NCBI GenBank assembly: GCA_964636885.1
Contig: CAZWVA010000087.1
Location: 1 to 8,130 of the forward strand
DNA from: CAZWVA01 sp964636885
GTDB lineage: Bacteria; Desulfobacterota_D; UBA1144; Nemesobacterales; CSP1-2
DNA: 8,130 nucleotides
Direction: 5' to 3'
In this document: positions 1 through 6,550 of the stretch, one piece after another
Position numbering within the stretch: position 1 is the first letter of the stretch
How the letters are laid out: each line of letters opens with the position of its first letter
Translations under genes and position numbers: made by a program
The notes under the pieces: model-generated
Seen by the model: only the letters and a program-made list of their open reading frames with translations
What the model was told of the DNA's origin: nothing
The model's database searches: none

Positions 1-973
1 CGATTACACCGGATTCCGTAGAGCAGGCATGGTCATCGAGGTGATGCCCGAGGATCTGGAGATAAAACGGAGGGTACTAAAAGAGATCGAATCCGTAACT
101 GGGGAGGAATCCGTTCTCGCCTCAAATACCTCTACGATTCCCCTTGCCCAGATAGCGGGACATGCAAGGCGTCCTGGTAACGTCATAGGGATTCACTTTC
201 TTCCACCCGTTCATAAAAACCCCATTCTTGAGGTCGTCGTTACGAGGGAGACCTCCGAGAAGACGGTAGCAACGGCCCTTCTACTCGCAAGGCGTTTTGG
301 AAAGACCCCGATAGTCGTAAGGGACGGGGTCGGTTTCTATACAACCAGGATCCTCATCCCTTACCTGAATGAGGCCATAAACCTTTTGGGTGAGGGCGCA
401 AGCGTCGAGGGAATAGACGAGGCGATGGTAGAATTCGGGTTCCCGATGGGTCCCCTAACCCTGATTGATGAGATCGGAATAGAGATCCATGCGAAGGCGG
501 CCGGGATCGCCTACGAGGCGTTTGGCGAGAGGCTAAGGCCACCTCAACATATAAATAGCCTCATCCAGGAGGGAATAACGGGAAGAGGAGGCAAAAAGGG
601 TTCTTATGATTATAACGGCAAGAAGAGGATTGACGAATCCATATATAAACCCTTTCCCATCCGAGGGGGTGGAGAAAAAGAACCTTTAAAAGAACGGATT
701 CAGGAGAGGGTTTCCCTCGCCATGATAAACGAGGCCGTTCTCTGCCTTGAGGAGGGTATAATAAGAAACCCCAGGGATGGGGATATCGGTGCCGTGCTCG
801 GTCTCGGATTTCCCGCCTTCCTGGGCGGTCCCTTTCGCTATGTGGATTCTCTCGGGGTGGGAAGGGTTTTAAAGAGGCTTGACGCACTGGCATCGAGACT
901 GGGCCCGCGCTTTACCCCCGCCTCTTTACTTTTGGATTTGGATAGGCAGGGTAAGAAATTCTATATAGAATAG
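1..973 (+). CDS. fadJ: Fatty-acid oxidation multifunctional protein, 3-hydroxyacyl-CoA dehydrogenase part (5' end missing)
   Basis: The frame is open from base 2, so this is the C-terminal 323 residues of a longer protein. Full members of this family carry an N-terminal enoyl-CoA hydratase domain, which would lie upstream of the window. The product oxidises 3-hydroxyacyl-CoA to 3-ketoacyl-CoA with NAD+ in cytoplasmic beta-oxidation. Visible here are the end of the Rossmann fold (VIEVMPEDLEIK), the SNTST segment, and the active-site segment IHFLPPVHKNPILEVV, with the probable catalytic His at 194-196 and Glu at 230-232. Next is the helical domain (GFYTTR, FGFPMGPLTLIDEIG). A second, non-catalytic 3HCDH domain follows (INEAVLCLEEGI, DGDIGAVLGLGFP, LGGPFRYVD), and the protein ends in KKFYIE. 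GFYTTR has Thr where many dehydrogenases have Asn; from memory, mitochondrial HADHA shows the same variant. The gene is followed 16 bases later by the VKOR gene on the same strand, suggesting co-transcription. The family call is secure. The choice of fadJ over fadB rests on general resemblance. Confidence 0.92.
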   Translation, partial: DYTGFRRAGMVIEVMPEDLEIKRRVLKEIESVTGEESVLASNTSTIPLAQIAGHARRPGNVIGIHFLPPVHKNPILEVVVTRETSEKTVATALLLARRFGKTPIVVRDGVGFYTTRILIPYLNEAINLLGEGASVEGIDEAMVEFGFPMGPLTLIDEIGIEIHAKAAGIAYEAFGERLRPPQHINSLIQEGITGRGGKKGSYDYNGKKRIDESIYKPFPIRGGGEKEPLKERIQERVSLAMINEAVLCLEEGIIRNPRDGDIGAVLGLGFPAFLGGPFRYVDSLGVGRVLKRLDALASRLGPRFTPASLLLDLDRQGKKFYIE

Positions 974-989
974 GTAGGCATATCCACAG

Positions 990-1832
990 ATGAAGCAAGA
1001 AAAGAAATCCAAGGATAAAGACACACAGAGGATAGTTGTTGTGGCTCTCTCGGCCCTGGGGATAGCGGTCTCCCTATACCTCACTTACCTCTACCACACG
1101 AAGGGAACCGCCCTCTTTTTTTGCACCGCGGGCTCCGGCTGTGATACGGTAAGGGAGAGCCCCTATTCTGTGATATCGGGGGTTCCAGTGCCCCTTCTTG
1201 GAGTTATTGGATATTCGCTTATATTTCTTCTATCTTTTACGTCCTCCAAAAACCAGACAAGATGGCCATTACTCTATATGGTCTCTCTTATAGGGTTTGT
1301 CTTTTCTGCATACCTCACATACATAGAGCTCTTTATATTAAATGCCGTATGCGTTTATTGTCTCATCTCCTCTTTTGCGATTACTGCTATTTTTATCACG
1401 ATTCTAATCGGAAGACCCGTTTTACCTCCCCGGCTTTCCCCTGCAAAGCTCCTCACCATCAGCGTCATCATAGCGGGTGTGGTTCTCCTTGGCTCCATAT
1501 ACCTTCAATCAAACCGGCTGAGCACGGAATCCGATAGTTTTCAGATGGGGCTTGCGAAACACCTTGGAGGGATAGGGGCTACCATGTACGGCTCCTTCCA
1601 GTGCCCCCACTGCCTCACCCAAAAGCTCCTCTTTGGAAAGGAGGCCTTTAAATACGTGCGTTACGTCGAATGCGATCCAATGGGAGAGAACGCAAATACG
1701 GCCCTCTGCTATGAGAAGGGGATACACAGCTACCCCACGTGGGAGATAAACGGGCGGTTCTATATAGGGACGAGATCCCTTCAGGAGCTTGCCAGGATTT
1801 CTGGGTATAAACCGGGTAGCACGGCAAAATGA
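990..1832 (+). CDS. VKOR family disulfide oxidoreductase fused to a thioredoxin-like domain
   Basis: A 280-residue inner-membrane protein that should form disulfide bonds in periplasmic proteins, doing the work of DsbB and DsbA in one chain with a quinone as electron acceptor. Residues 14-172 hold about five membrane helices. The VKOR signature is complete: loop cysteines C45 and C51 (FFCTAGSGCDTV), the SPYS and GVPVPLLGVIGY segments, and the CVYC redox pair C121/C124 at the start of helix 4. After helix 5 (about 153-172) comes a periplasmic thioredoxin-like domain with CPHC (C205/C208), a further pair C228/C240, and the cis-proline loop SYPTWEING. Length and domain order match the cyanobacterial-type VKOR-Trx fusions. 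The ATG at 990 is the only reasonable start; a modest GGTAGG (973-978) lies 11 bases upstream. The gene sits close behind fadJ and converges on the methyltransferase, with 22 bases between their stop codons and no convincing terminator. Which proteins it oxidises cannot be read from the sequence. Confidence 0.94.
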   Translation: MKQEKKSKDKDTQRIVVVALSALGIAVSLYLTYLYHTKGTALFFCTAGSGCDTVRESPYSVISGVPVPLLGVIGYSLIFLLSFTSSKNQTRWPLLYMVSLIGFVFSAYLTYIELFILNAVCVYCLISSFAITAIFITILIGRPVLPPRLSPAKLLTISVIIAGVVLLGSIYLQSNRLSTESDSFQMGLAKHLGGIGATMYGSFQCPHCLTQKLLFGKEAFKYVRYVECDPMGENANTALCYEKGIHSYPTWEINGRFYIGTRSLQELARISGYKPGSTAK

Positions 1833-1854
1833 GAATTTTCTCTATTCCAAAATC

Positions 1855-2781
1855 TCATCGGCCTTCTAGTTCAAACAACCCGGGAGCGTTAAAGGTCAGG
1901 GAAAAATCCCTGATCCTCTTTTCCGCTAACTTCACGTATTCGGCGTTTATATCGTATCCCAAATAGTGCCGTTTTGTTTTTATCGCCGCAATCGCCGTCT
2001 GACCGCTTCCTATAAATGGATCCAGAACAACTTCTCCTTCAAAGGTGTAAAGCTGAATTAACCTATAAGGTAGCTCTACTGGGAATGGAGCAGGATGCCC
2101 GACTTTTGTTGCTGGCTCCGCGGGGAATGTCCAAACACTTTTGGTAAATTCGAGAAACTCTCCCTTGGAAATCGTGTTCTTTCTCCCTGGATTTCTTCTT
2201 GTAAACATGCCTTTAGAGAAGACTAGAATATATTCATGTATGTCTCTTAGAGTTGGATTTTTAGCCGAAAGCCAGCTACCCCAGGCCGTTGAAAAACTGC
2301 CACTTGAGGCTTTATTCCAGATAATTTCACCCCTCATTAAAAATCCTAAATCAAGCATGTCCTCAATGATAAAAGCATGGAGAGGGATATAGGGCTTCCT
2401 TCCAAGGTTGGCATTATTGATGCATACCCTTCCACCTGGAACGAGAACTCTTTTAACTTCACTCCATATTCTTTTTAAAAACGCTCTGTATTCATCTAGA
2501 GTGAGATTTTCGTCATACTCTTTCCCTACATTGTATGGAGGTGACGTAACCATTAAGTGAACGCTATTTTCTGGCAATTCTTCCATTCGTTCGCTTGATT
2601 TGCAAAAGATTTTATCTAGAAATTCAGATGGAATGGGATTTTCTACATACCTAGTTGTTTCTTCCTTGGGTAAACCTTCATATAATCTGCTTGTGTAAAA
2701 AGGAGTAGAATCATGCCCTATCCTCCCCGGGGATCCAAAAGAACTCGTTTTAGTCCCTAATCTTTTATATTTACTGCTCAT
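1855..2781 (-). CDS. Site-specific DNA methyltransferase, beta class, probably N4-cytosine (type II R-M)
   Basis: An intact 308-residue methyltransferase that transfers a methyl group from S-adenosylmethionine to a base in a specific DNA site. Catalytic motif IV, TSPPY (residues 79-83, then NVGKEYDE), precedes the AdoMet-binding motif I, VLDPFIGSGQTA (from about 252). This order defines the beta class. SPPY is typical of N4-cytosine enzymes, though some N6-adenine enzymes share it, so the modified base is not settled. Between the motifs lie VLVPGGRVCINNANLG, AWGSWLSAKNP and HPAPFPVELPYRLIQLY. I chose the ATG at 2781 because AAGGAG (2787-2792) sits 5 bases upstream; a GTG at 2785-2787 overlaps that Shine-Dalgarno and is unlikely. 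The start overlaps the last codons of the broken endonuclease by 11 bases, the usual coupling of a type II R-M operon. Hand counts give about 40% G+C in one 60-base row (2521-2580), against 52% in a row of nrdJ (5101-5160). The recognition sequence cannot be deduced. Confidence 0.9.
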   Translation of the reverse strand: MSSKYKRLGTKTSSFGSPGRIGHDSTPFYTSRLYEGLPKEETTRYVENPIPSEFLDKIFCKSSERMEELPENSVHLMVTSPPYNVGKEYDENLTLDEYRAFLKRIWSEVKRVLVPGGRVCINNANLGRKPYIPLHAFIIEDMLDLGFLMRGEIIWNKASSGSFSTAWGSWLSAKNPTLRDIHEYILVFSKGMFTRRNPGRKNTISKGEFLEFTKSVWTFPAEPATKVGHPAPFPVELPYRLIQLYTFEGEVVLDPFIGSGQTAIAAIKTKRHYLGYDINAEYVKLAEKRIRDFSLTFNAPGLFELEGR

Positions 2782-3667
2782 ATTCACTCCTTAGAAGTTT
2801 AAGAAACACTTCTGCTTTCTTTTTATAAGTGGATTCTTTATTTGCTATCTCTATTATTTCTCCTAACTCCTTCTTGGTTTTCATCCCTGAGAAGAATTCC
2901 CGTTCTTCCAAAAGAAGACCCCTTAATTCTGTTCTAAGTTCATCGTAAGAATCGATTCTTACAAATCCATTGTTGTTTGTGCTTCTTATATTACTCCTAT
3001 GTGTTTGGATATCTAAAGGGTTGGGATTCACCGAGTAAAACCCTGTATAATTCCTGCTCTCTTTAAATGGTCCACTTTCTCGTAGTAGCTTCTAGCTATG
3101 GGTGTGTGTTTCCTAGAATTATTATTGGTATCTTTGCCGACTTAAAACTAGCTATACGAACATTAATACTTTTACCTATAGCTTTTAACATAGTATCGGA
3201 TCTCAATAATCCTGGGTTTCCCTGATGGGTAGTATAATCTCCAATACATTTTGATTCACCTATTAAAGGATTGTACTCCCAATTCCAAACTATTGACATC
3301 TTTACCTCTATGATTAAAAGAACGTTCTCCGGTACCTGAACTTTATCTTCTGTCCTACATATCGCTACATCTGCCGGAGAATCGTTTGACAATCCAATTT
3401 CTTCACAGATTGCATTTAGAACGGTAAAAGCATTTACTTCTTTAGCTATATCTTCGAGAAATTCTTTTACCCATTTCTCTGTATAACTTCCTATAAATGC
3501 ATTTCTGCTTTGCAGAGTGGTTTTCTCCCTTTATAATTCTTTGGCCAGTAAGCTAGGTAGCGTCCATCATCACTGGTGTAGAAGAGTTGCTCTGGAGTAG
3601 CTATTTGTAATGCTTTAGTAAAGAAATCTTCTTCTTCCTGTTTATTCCAAAGTCTTTGGTGTCCCAT
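2771..3667 (-). pseudogene. Type II restriction endonuclease, PD-(D/E)xK fold, disrupted by frameshifts
   Basis: Three reading frames on the minus strand join into one protein of about 300 residues that would have cut DNA at the site protected by the adjacent methylase. Frame one runs from the ATG at 3667 (MGHQRLWNKQ) to KNYKGRK, then drifts into a stop at 3491-3493. Frame two resumes as TTLQSRNAFIGSYTEKW and holds the probable nuclease core, SPADVAI followed by LLIIEVKMS, giving the Asp and Glu-x-Lys of PD-(D/E)xK. It continues through GDYTTHQGNPGLLRSDTMLK to IPIIILGNTHP and a stop at 3096-3098. Frame three supplies TPIARSYYEKVDHLKRAG up to QGF and meets a stop at 3028-3030. The last frame carries YSVNPNPLDIQTHR to the terminal EYEQ at 2771. 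Each join needs one extra base: near 3521-3524 (AAAA on the coding strand), 3100-3102 (CCC) and 3037-3040 (TTTT). An upstream ATG at 3684 (MYTKQEWDTKDFGIN) could be the ancestral start, which would imply a fourth indel near 3637-3643. The nuclease assignment rests on the motif and the methylase context. Sequencing error is the alternative, but the other genes here are unbroken. Confidence 0.8.
2787..2792 (-). promoter_or_regulatory. Shine-Dalgarno of the DNA methyltransferase
   Basis: AAGGAG lies five bases before the ATG at 2781 and inside the final codons of the endonuclease frame. It decides the start codon: the upstream GTG shares a base with this site and would leave no spacing. Its position means methylase translation does not need the upstream frame to be intact, which may explain why the gene survived decay of its partner. 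Confidence 0.75.
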
Positions 3668-3726
3668 TCTTGTTTAGTATACATCCCAAATAACGGTAGA
3701 AACAGGGAAATGACTTAACACTTACC

Positions 3727-3762
3727 AAAACAAAAAACCCAATCCCGCTACCCGGGACTGGG
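3727..3762 (-). terminator. Intrinsic terminator of nrdJ
   Basis: On the minus strand CCCAGTCCCG pairs with CGGGATTGGG across a five-base loop (GGTAG), with one G-U pair in a ten-base-pair stem. TTTTTTGTTTT follows immediately. It lies 49 bases after the nrdJ stop and separates nrdJ from the restriction-modification genes, so those should have their own promoter. No convincing one is visible, apart from a TATACT close to the endonuclease start. Confidence 0.92.
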
Positions 3763-3810
3763 CTTCCTGATGAGTACCATCATCCTCCTACGAAACTCGT
3801 CTATCTCAGG

Positions 3811-6318
3811 CTAATCGCATTTTGAAAACCCACAGCTCTTACACGAAATACAGCCCTGCTCAAAGGCAAGGGCGCGACTCCCGCAGTCGGGACAGCGCTC
3901 GAGATCTATGTCGTTGGGCTTCTGTTTCTTCTCAGGCTCCTTCCCCTGGGAAACGAAGTGCTTCTTTAGCACTGCCGCAATCGCATCCGGAATGGACATT
4001 ATGAGTTTTCCATCCGCAAATACAGGAGAAGCTCCCCCTATTCCCTCAAGCTGTTCCACAACGTCCTTTACGCTTATCCCCGACCTCAGGGCAAGGGACG
4101 TAAGGCGCCCTATCGCCTCCGCATCGGCCATAGTCGTGTATCCCGACTTCCCTATCTGAACGAATACCTCAAATGGCCTTCCCCCGTAAGTGTTTACGGT
4201 TACGTAGAGGTTCCCGTATCCGGTCTTTATCACCTCCGTGAACCCCTCAAGGTACTGTGGGCGCTTTAGTGGTTTAACCTCGGAGAGTTTAGCCCCCAAG
4301 ACTTCCCCCTCGGCAGGCTCTTGGGAGGGATGAAGAGATGTGATGGGGTACGGATGGTTTTTTTTCATCTCTTCATCCCGGGTCTCGGCCTTTTTTTCCA
4401 TTTCATCTTCCCTCTCCTTCTGGGCGGCTCTTGCCTTTACTCCCTCTTCAGTGATGAGGATTCCCTCTCTTGAGCCTTCCCTGTAAACGGTTATCCCCTT
4501 ACAGCCCAGCTTCCACGATAGGAAGTAGATTTTCTCCACCTCATCAAGGGTTATATCCGTTGGAAGATTCACGGTGCTCGATATGCAGGAGTCTATGTGC
4601 TTCTGGATTGCGGCCTGCATCCTAACCCTCATCTCCGGCTTTATCTCGTGGGAGGTCACGAATGTTGGAGGAAGACCGCTCTCATCGCTTAGCCCGAACT
4701 TATTTATGTATTCACCGACTAGAGGATGATAGACCTTGAACTCCTCGCGGGATAGCGATTTGGAGCGCCTGTAGTAGGAAAGGGCGAATATCGGCTCTAT
4801 TCCGCTCGTGGTTCCGGCAAGTACCGAGCCACTTCCCACTGGGGGGACCGTAAGGATGCATGCGTTTCTTATCCCCTGCCTCTTTATCTTCTCTATTACC
4901 CGCTCGTCAATGGTTCTTAAGAATGGACGCGATAGATGGGCCTCAAGGTCAAATGCGGGGAAACTCCCCTTCTCAGCGGCAAGGTCCGAGCTTGCCTCGT
5001 AAACGATATTCTTTATGTACTCAAACATCTTATCTGCAAACTCAACCGCCTCCTCCGTGTCGTATTTTAGGTTGAGTTTTACGAGCATGTCTCCAAAACC
5101 GGTAAATCCCACTCCGATTCTCCGTGAACGCATGGATGCATCGGTCTGGTATTTAAGTGGGTGTTTATACGTGTTGTAGTCCAGTACGTTGTCTAGGAAA
5201 CGAACGGAGAACCTAAGAGCCCTCTCAAGGCCCTCCCAATCAACGGAGGCCCTGCCCTCAAATGCGTCCTTTACGAAGAGGGAGAGGTTTATGTTTCCAA
5301 GGCAGCAGTTCCCATAGTCCTCAAGCGCCTGCTCGCTACAGGGGTTGACCCCATGGACATCCATCCCGTTGTACTCGGTTGGGGAGAACCTCTTTACGGC
5401 GTCCCAGAAGATAACCCCCGGCTCGGCAGAAGCCCAGGCCGATCTTATTAGCTTTTTCCATAGGTCCCTGGCCCTGATCTTCTTTCGGAATCTCACCTTA
5501 TCGTTTTCAAATCTGAGTTCAAAGTCCTTATCTTCCTCAACCGCCCTCATGAACTCGTCAGAAACCTTGACAGATATATTCGCAAACTTGACCTTCGACC
5601 TCGAAGGGTCGTTCTTTATGTCAATGAAATCCAGGACGTCAGGATGGCTGACGTCTATGGTTATCATAAGGGCGCCGCGACGGCCAGCCTGGCCGATCGT
5701 TCCAGTCGTTGTGGAAAGGAGTTCCATAAAGGACACAGCCCCCGTTGAGTAGATGGCTGAGTTGTTCACAGGAGCGCCCTTCGGCCTAAGGATAGAGATA
5801 TCCGTTCCAACACCTCCGCCAAAGGAATAGGTTCTTGCCGCCTCTTTGCACCACTCAAATATCCCTTCTATCGAATCCTCCTTTATGGGCATGAAGTAGC
5901 AGTTTAAAAGCGTGGCCCTCCTCTTCTGACCCGCGCCAAAGAGGATCCTCCCTCCGGGGATAAACCTAAAATCGGAAAGAAGCCAGTAGAAGTTCTCCTC
6001 CCACTCGCGCCTGAGCTTCTGCGTTTTTTCCGGAGAGGCAATCTCCCTTGCAACCCTCTGCCACATCTCCTCAGGCCTTTTTTCCACTATACTTCCCGTT
6101 TCATCGCGAAGGGCGTACTTCTCATAGAACACCCTCGCGCGAAGCTCGTCTCCACCAAAGGCGCTTATGGTCTCTTCGGGTATCTCCATAACGGCTCCCT
6201 CTCTGTATTCTGCGGGGGGATTGGGTTCCTTATGAATGGATTCGGTATTAACCTCCGAGCCCTCTTCCAATAATGCCTTTCCGTTGCCTTCCATAATCTC
6301 GAACTTCTCAGAAGCCAT
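3811..6318 (-). CDS. nrdJ: Adenosylcobalamin-dependent (class II) ribonucleotide reductase
   Basis: An 835-residue cytoplasmic enzyme that reduces ribonucleotides to deoxyribonucleotides with a radical generated from adenosylcobalamin, so it works with or without oxygen. C140 (LLNCYF) and C338 (GNCCLGNINL) are the expected active-site disulfide pair. NPCSE at 325-329 supplies the radical cysteine C327 and Glu329, and PPVGSGSVLAGTTSGIEPIF (492-511) is the substrate-binding segment. SFGGGVGTDIS and TGTIGQAGRRGA are also class II signatures. No N-terminal ATP-cone is evident; instead there is an acidic tail of about 45 residues. A charged linker (about 625-685) leads to a TSCPD-type domain (TVNTYGGRPFEVFVQIGKSG) and a cysteine-rich tail (C809, C812, C823, C826, C829, C834) that probably binds metal or relays electrons. 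The linker DNA contains a perfect 14-bp inverted repeat. The ATG at 6318 has AAGGAGG six bases upstream. The gene appears monocistronic, with its own terminator and a NrdR-box promoter. Confidence 0.97.
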   Translation of the reverse strand: MASEKFEIMEGNGKALLEEGSEVNTESIHKEPNPPAEYREGAVMEIPEETISAFGGDELRARVFYEKYALRDETGSIVEKRPEEMWQRVAREIASPEKTQKLRREWEENFYWLLSDFRFIPGGRILFGAGQKRRATLLNCYFMPIKEDSIEGIFEWCKEAARTYSFGGGVGTDISILRPKGAPVNNSAIYSTGAVSFMELLSTTTGTIGQAGRRGALMITIDVSHPDVLDFIDIKNDPSRSKVKFANISVKVSDEFMRAVEEDKDFELRFENDKVRFRKKIRARDLWKKLIRSAWASAEPGVIFWDAVKRFSPTEYNGMDVHGVNPCSEQALEDYGNCCLGNINLSLFVKDAFEGRASVDWEGLERALRFSVRFLDNVLDYNTYKHPLKYQTDASMRSRRIGVGFTGFGDMLVKLNLKYDTEEAVEFADKMFEYIKNIVYEASSDLAAEKGSFPAFDLEAHLSRPFLRTIDERVIEKIKRQGIRNACILTVPPVGSGSVLAGTTSGIEPIFALSYYRRSKSLSREEFKVYHPLVGEYINKFGLSDESGLPPTFVTSHEIKPEMRVRMQAAIQKHIDSCISSTVNLPTDITLDEVEKIYFLSWKLGCKGITVYREGSREGILITEEGVKARAAQKEREDEMEKKAETRDEEMKKNHPYPITSLHPSQEPAEGEVLGAKLSEVKPLKRPQYLEGFTEVIKTGYGNLYVTVNTYGGRPFEVFVQIGKSGYTTMADAEAIGRLTSLALRSGISVKDVVEQLEGIGGASPVFADGKLIMSIPDAIAAVLKKHFVSQGKEPEKKQKPNDIDLERCPDCGSRALAFEQGCISCKSCGFSKCD
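4327..4379. repeat. Perfect 14-bp inverted repeat within the nrdJ linker
   Basis: GGGATGAAGAGATG (4327-4340) and CATCTCTTCATCCC (4366-4379) are exact reverse complements separated by 25 bases. In the nrdJ message they form a hairpin whose loop holds A8. It encodes the stretch from about RDEEMKK to SLHPS in the poorly conserved linker between catalytic core and C-terminal domain. There is no T run after it, so it is not a terminator, and I saw no clear target-site duplication. Confidence 0.85.
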
Positions 6319-6324
6319 CTCTAT

Positions 6325-6331
6325 CCTCCTT
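6325..6331 (-). promoter_or_regulatory. Shine-Dalgarno of nrdJ
   Basis: AAGGAGG on the minus strand, six bases before the ATG at 6318. It is near-perfect and fixes the start, so the acidic N-terminal tail of NrdJ is genuinely translated. Confidence 0.85.
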
Positions 6332-6333
6332 TT

Positions 6334-6349
6334 TTATCATATCTTGTAT
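6334..6349. promoter_or_regulatory. Degenerate second NrdR-like box
   Basis: This 16-mer matches about 10 of 16 NrdR consensus positions and starts exactly 31 bases from the strong box, about three helical turns. NrdR boxes commonly occur as tandem pairs at such a distance. It overlaps the TATGAT -10. The match alone would be too weak; the phasing is what makes it worth listing. Confidence 0.4.
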
Positions 6350-6387
6350 CACCTTTCGATTCAACCACAATATGTTGTGGCTGTCAA
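6336..6387 (-). promoter_or_regulatory. nrdJ promoter region, two overlapping sigma70-type promoters
   Basis: On the minus strand a consensus -35 TTGACA (6382-6387) is followed after exactly 17 bases by TTGAAT (6359-6364), a four-of-six -10. The same TTGAAT can act as a -35 for TATGAT (6336-6341), again with 17 bases between. The leader of either transcript is too short for a cobalamin riboswitch. Confidence 0.65.
6365..6380. promoter_or_regulatory. NrdR box (operator) upstream of nrdJ
   Basis: CCACAATATGTTGTGG has six-base perfect arms around TATG. It matches 13 of 16 positions of the NrdR consensus as I recall it (acaCwAtATaTwGtgt). It fills the spacer between the TTGACA and TTGAAT hexamers, so a bound repressor would exclude RNA polymerase. 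NrdR is the general repressor of ribonucleotide reductase genes. The palindrome is seen directly; the identity of the regulator is inferred. Confidence 0.75.
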
Positions 6388-6496
6388 GGGTGATTTTCAG
6401 TCCTCGAATAAAATCAATAAACTCAACTGGTTAGACCGTAAATCGGCTCGTATAAATGGGGATCTATGCGGTAAACCTAGCAAAAAAACAAATACT

Positions 6497-6526
6497 AAAA
6501 AAACTTGGTTAATACTATTAAACCAA
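6497..6526 (-). terminator. Intrinsic terminator of the small membrane protein gene
   Basis: On the minus strand TTGGTT-T-AAT and ATTAACCAA pair into a nine-base-pair stem with a one-base bulge and a three-base loop (AGT). G and then TTTTTTT follow. It begins 25 bases after the stop codon at 6551. The stem is AT-rich, so it may be less efficient than the nrdJ terminator. Confidence 0.7.
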
Positions 6527-6550
6527 AGGATTAAGAGTTACTTCCTGTCA

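Noticed and set aside
1832..1843. GAGAATTTTCTC between the convergent VKOR and methylase genes as a shared terminator
   Set aside because: Five-base-pair arms with a two-base loop cannot form a stable hairpin, and there is no T run on either side.
2771..3031. An 86-residue open frame upstream of the methylase that might be a controller (C) protein
   Set aside because: It lacks a helix-turn-helix pattern. The frame extends upstream of its GTG into FYSVNPNP, continuing the endonuclease. It is the C-terminal piece of that gene.
3096..3392. A 98-residue open frame that could be called a separate small gene
   Set aside because: Its start is internal and the frame stays open upstream with protein-like sequence. 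It carries the nuclease core and joins the neighbouring frames, so it is a fragment of the endonuclease pseudogene.
5345..5752. A 135-codon open frame on the plus strand inside nrdJ
   Set aside because: It is antisense to a highly conserved catalytic region of NrdJ, has no Shine-Dalgarno and resembles no known protein.
6429..6477. Imperfect inverted repeat GGTT-n-CCG / CGG-n-AACC
   Set aside because: The arms are mismatched and about 30 bases apart, with no T run and no clear role. It is within chance expectation.
6319..6480. A cobalamin riboswitch in front of the B12-dependent reductase gene
   Set aside because: The predicted leader is only about 20-40 bases and no B12-box-like sequence was seen. 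The promoter and NrdR box explain the region.
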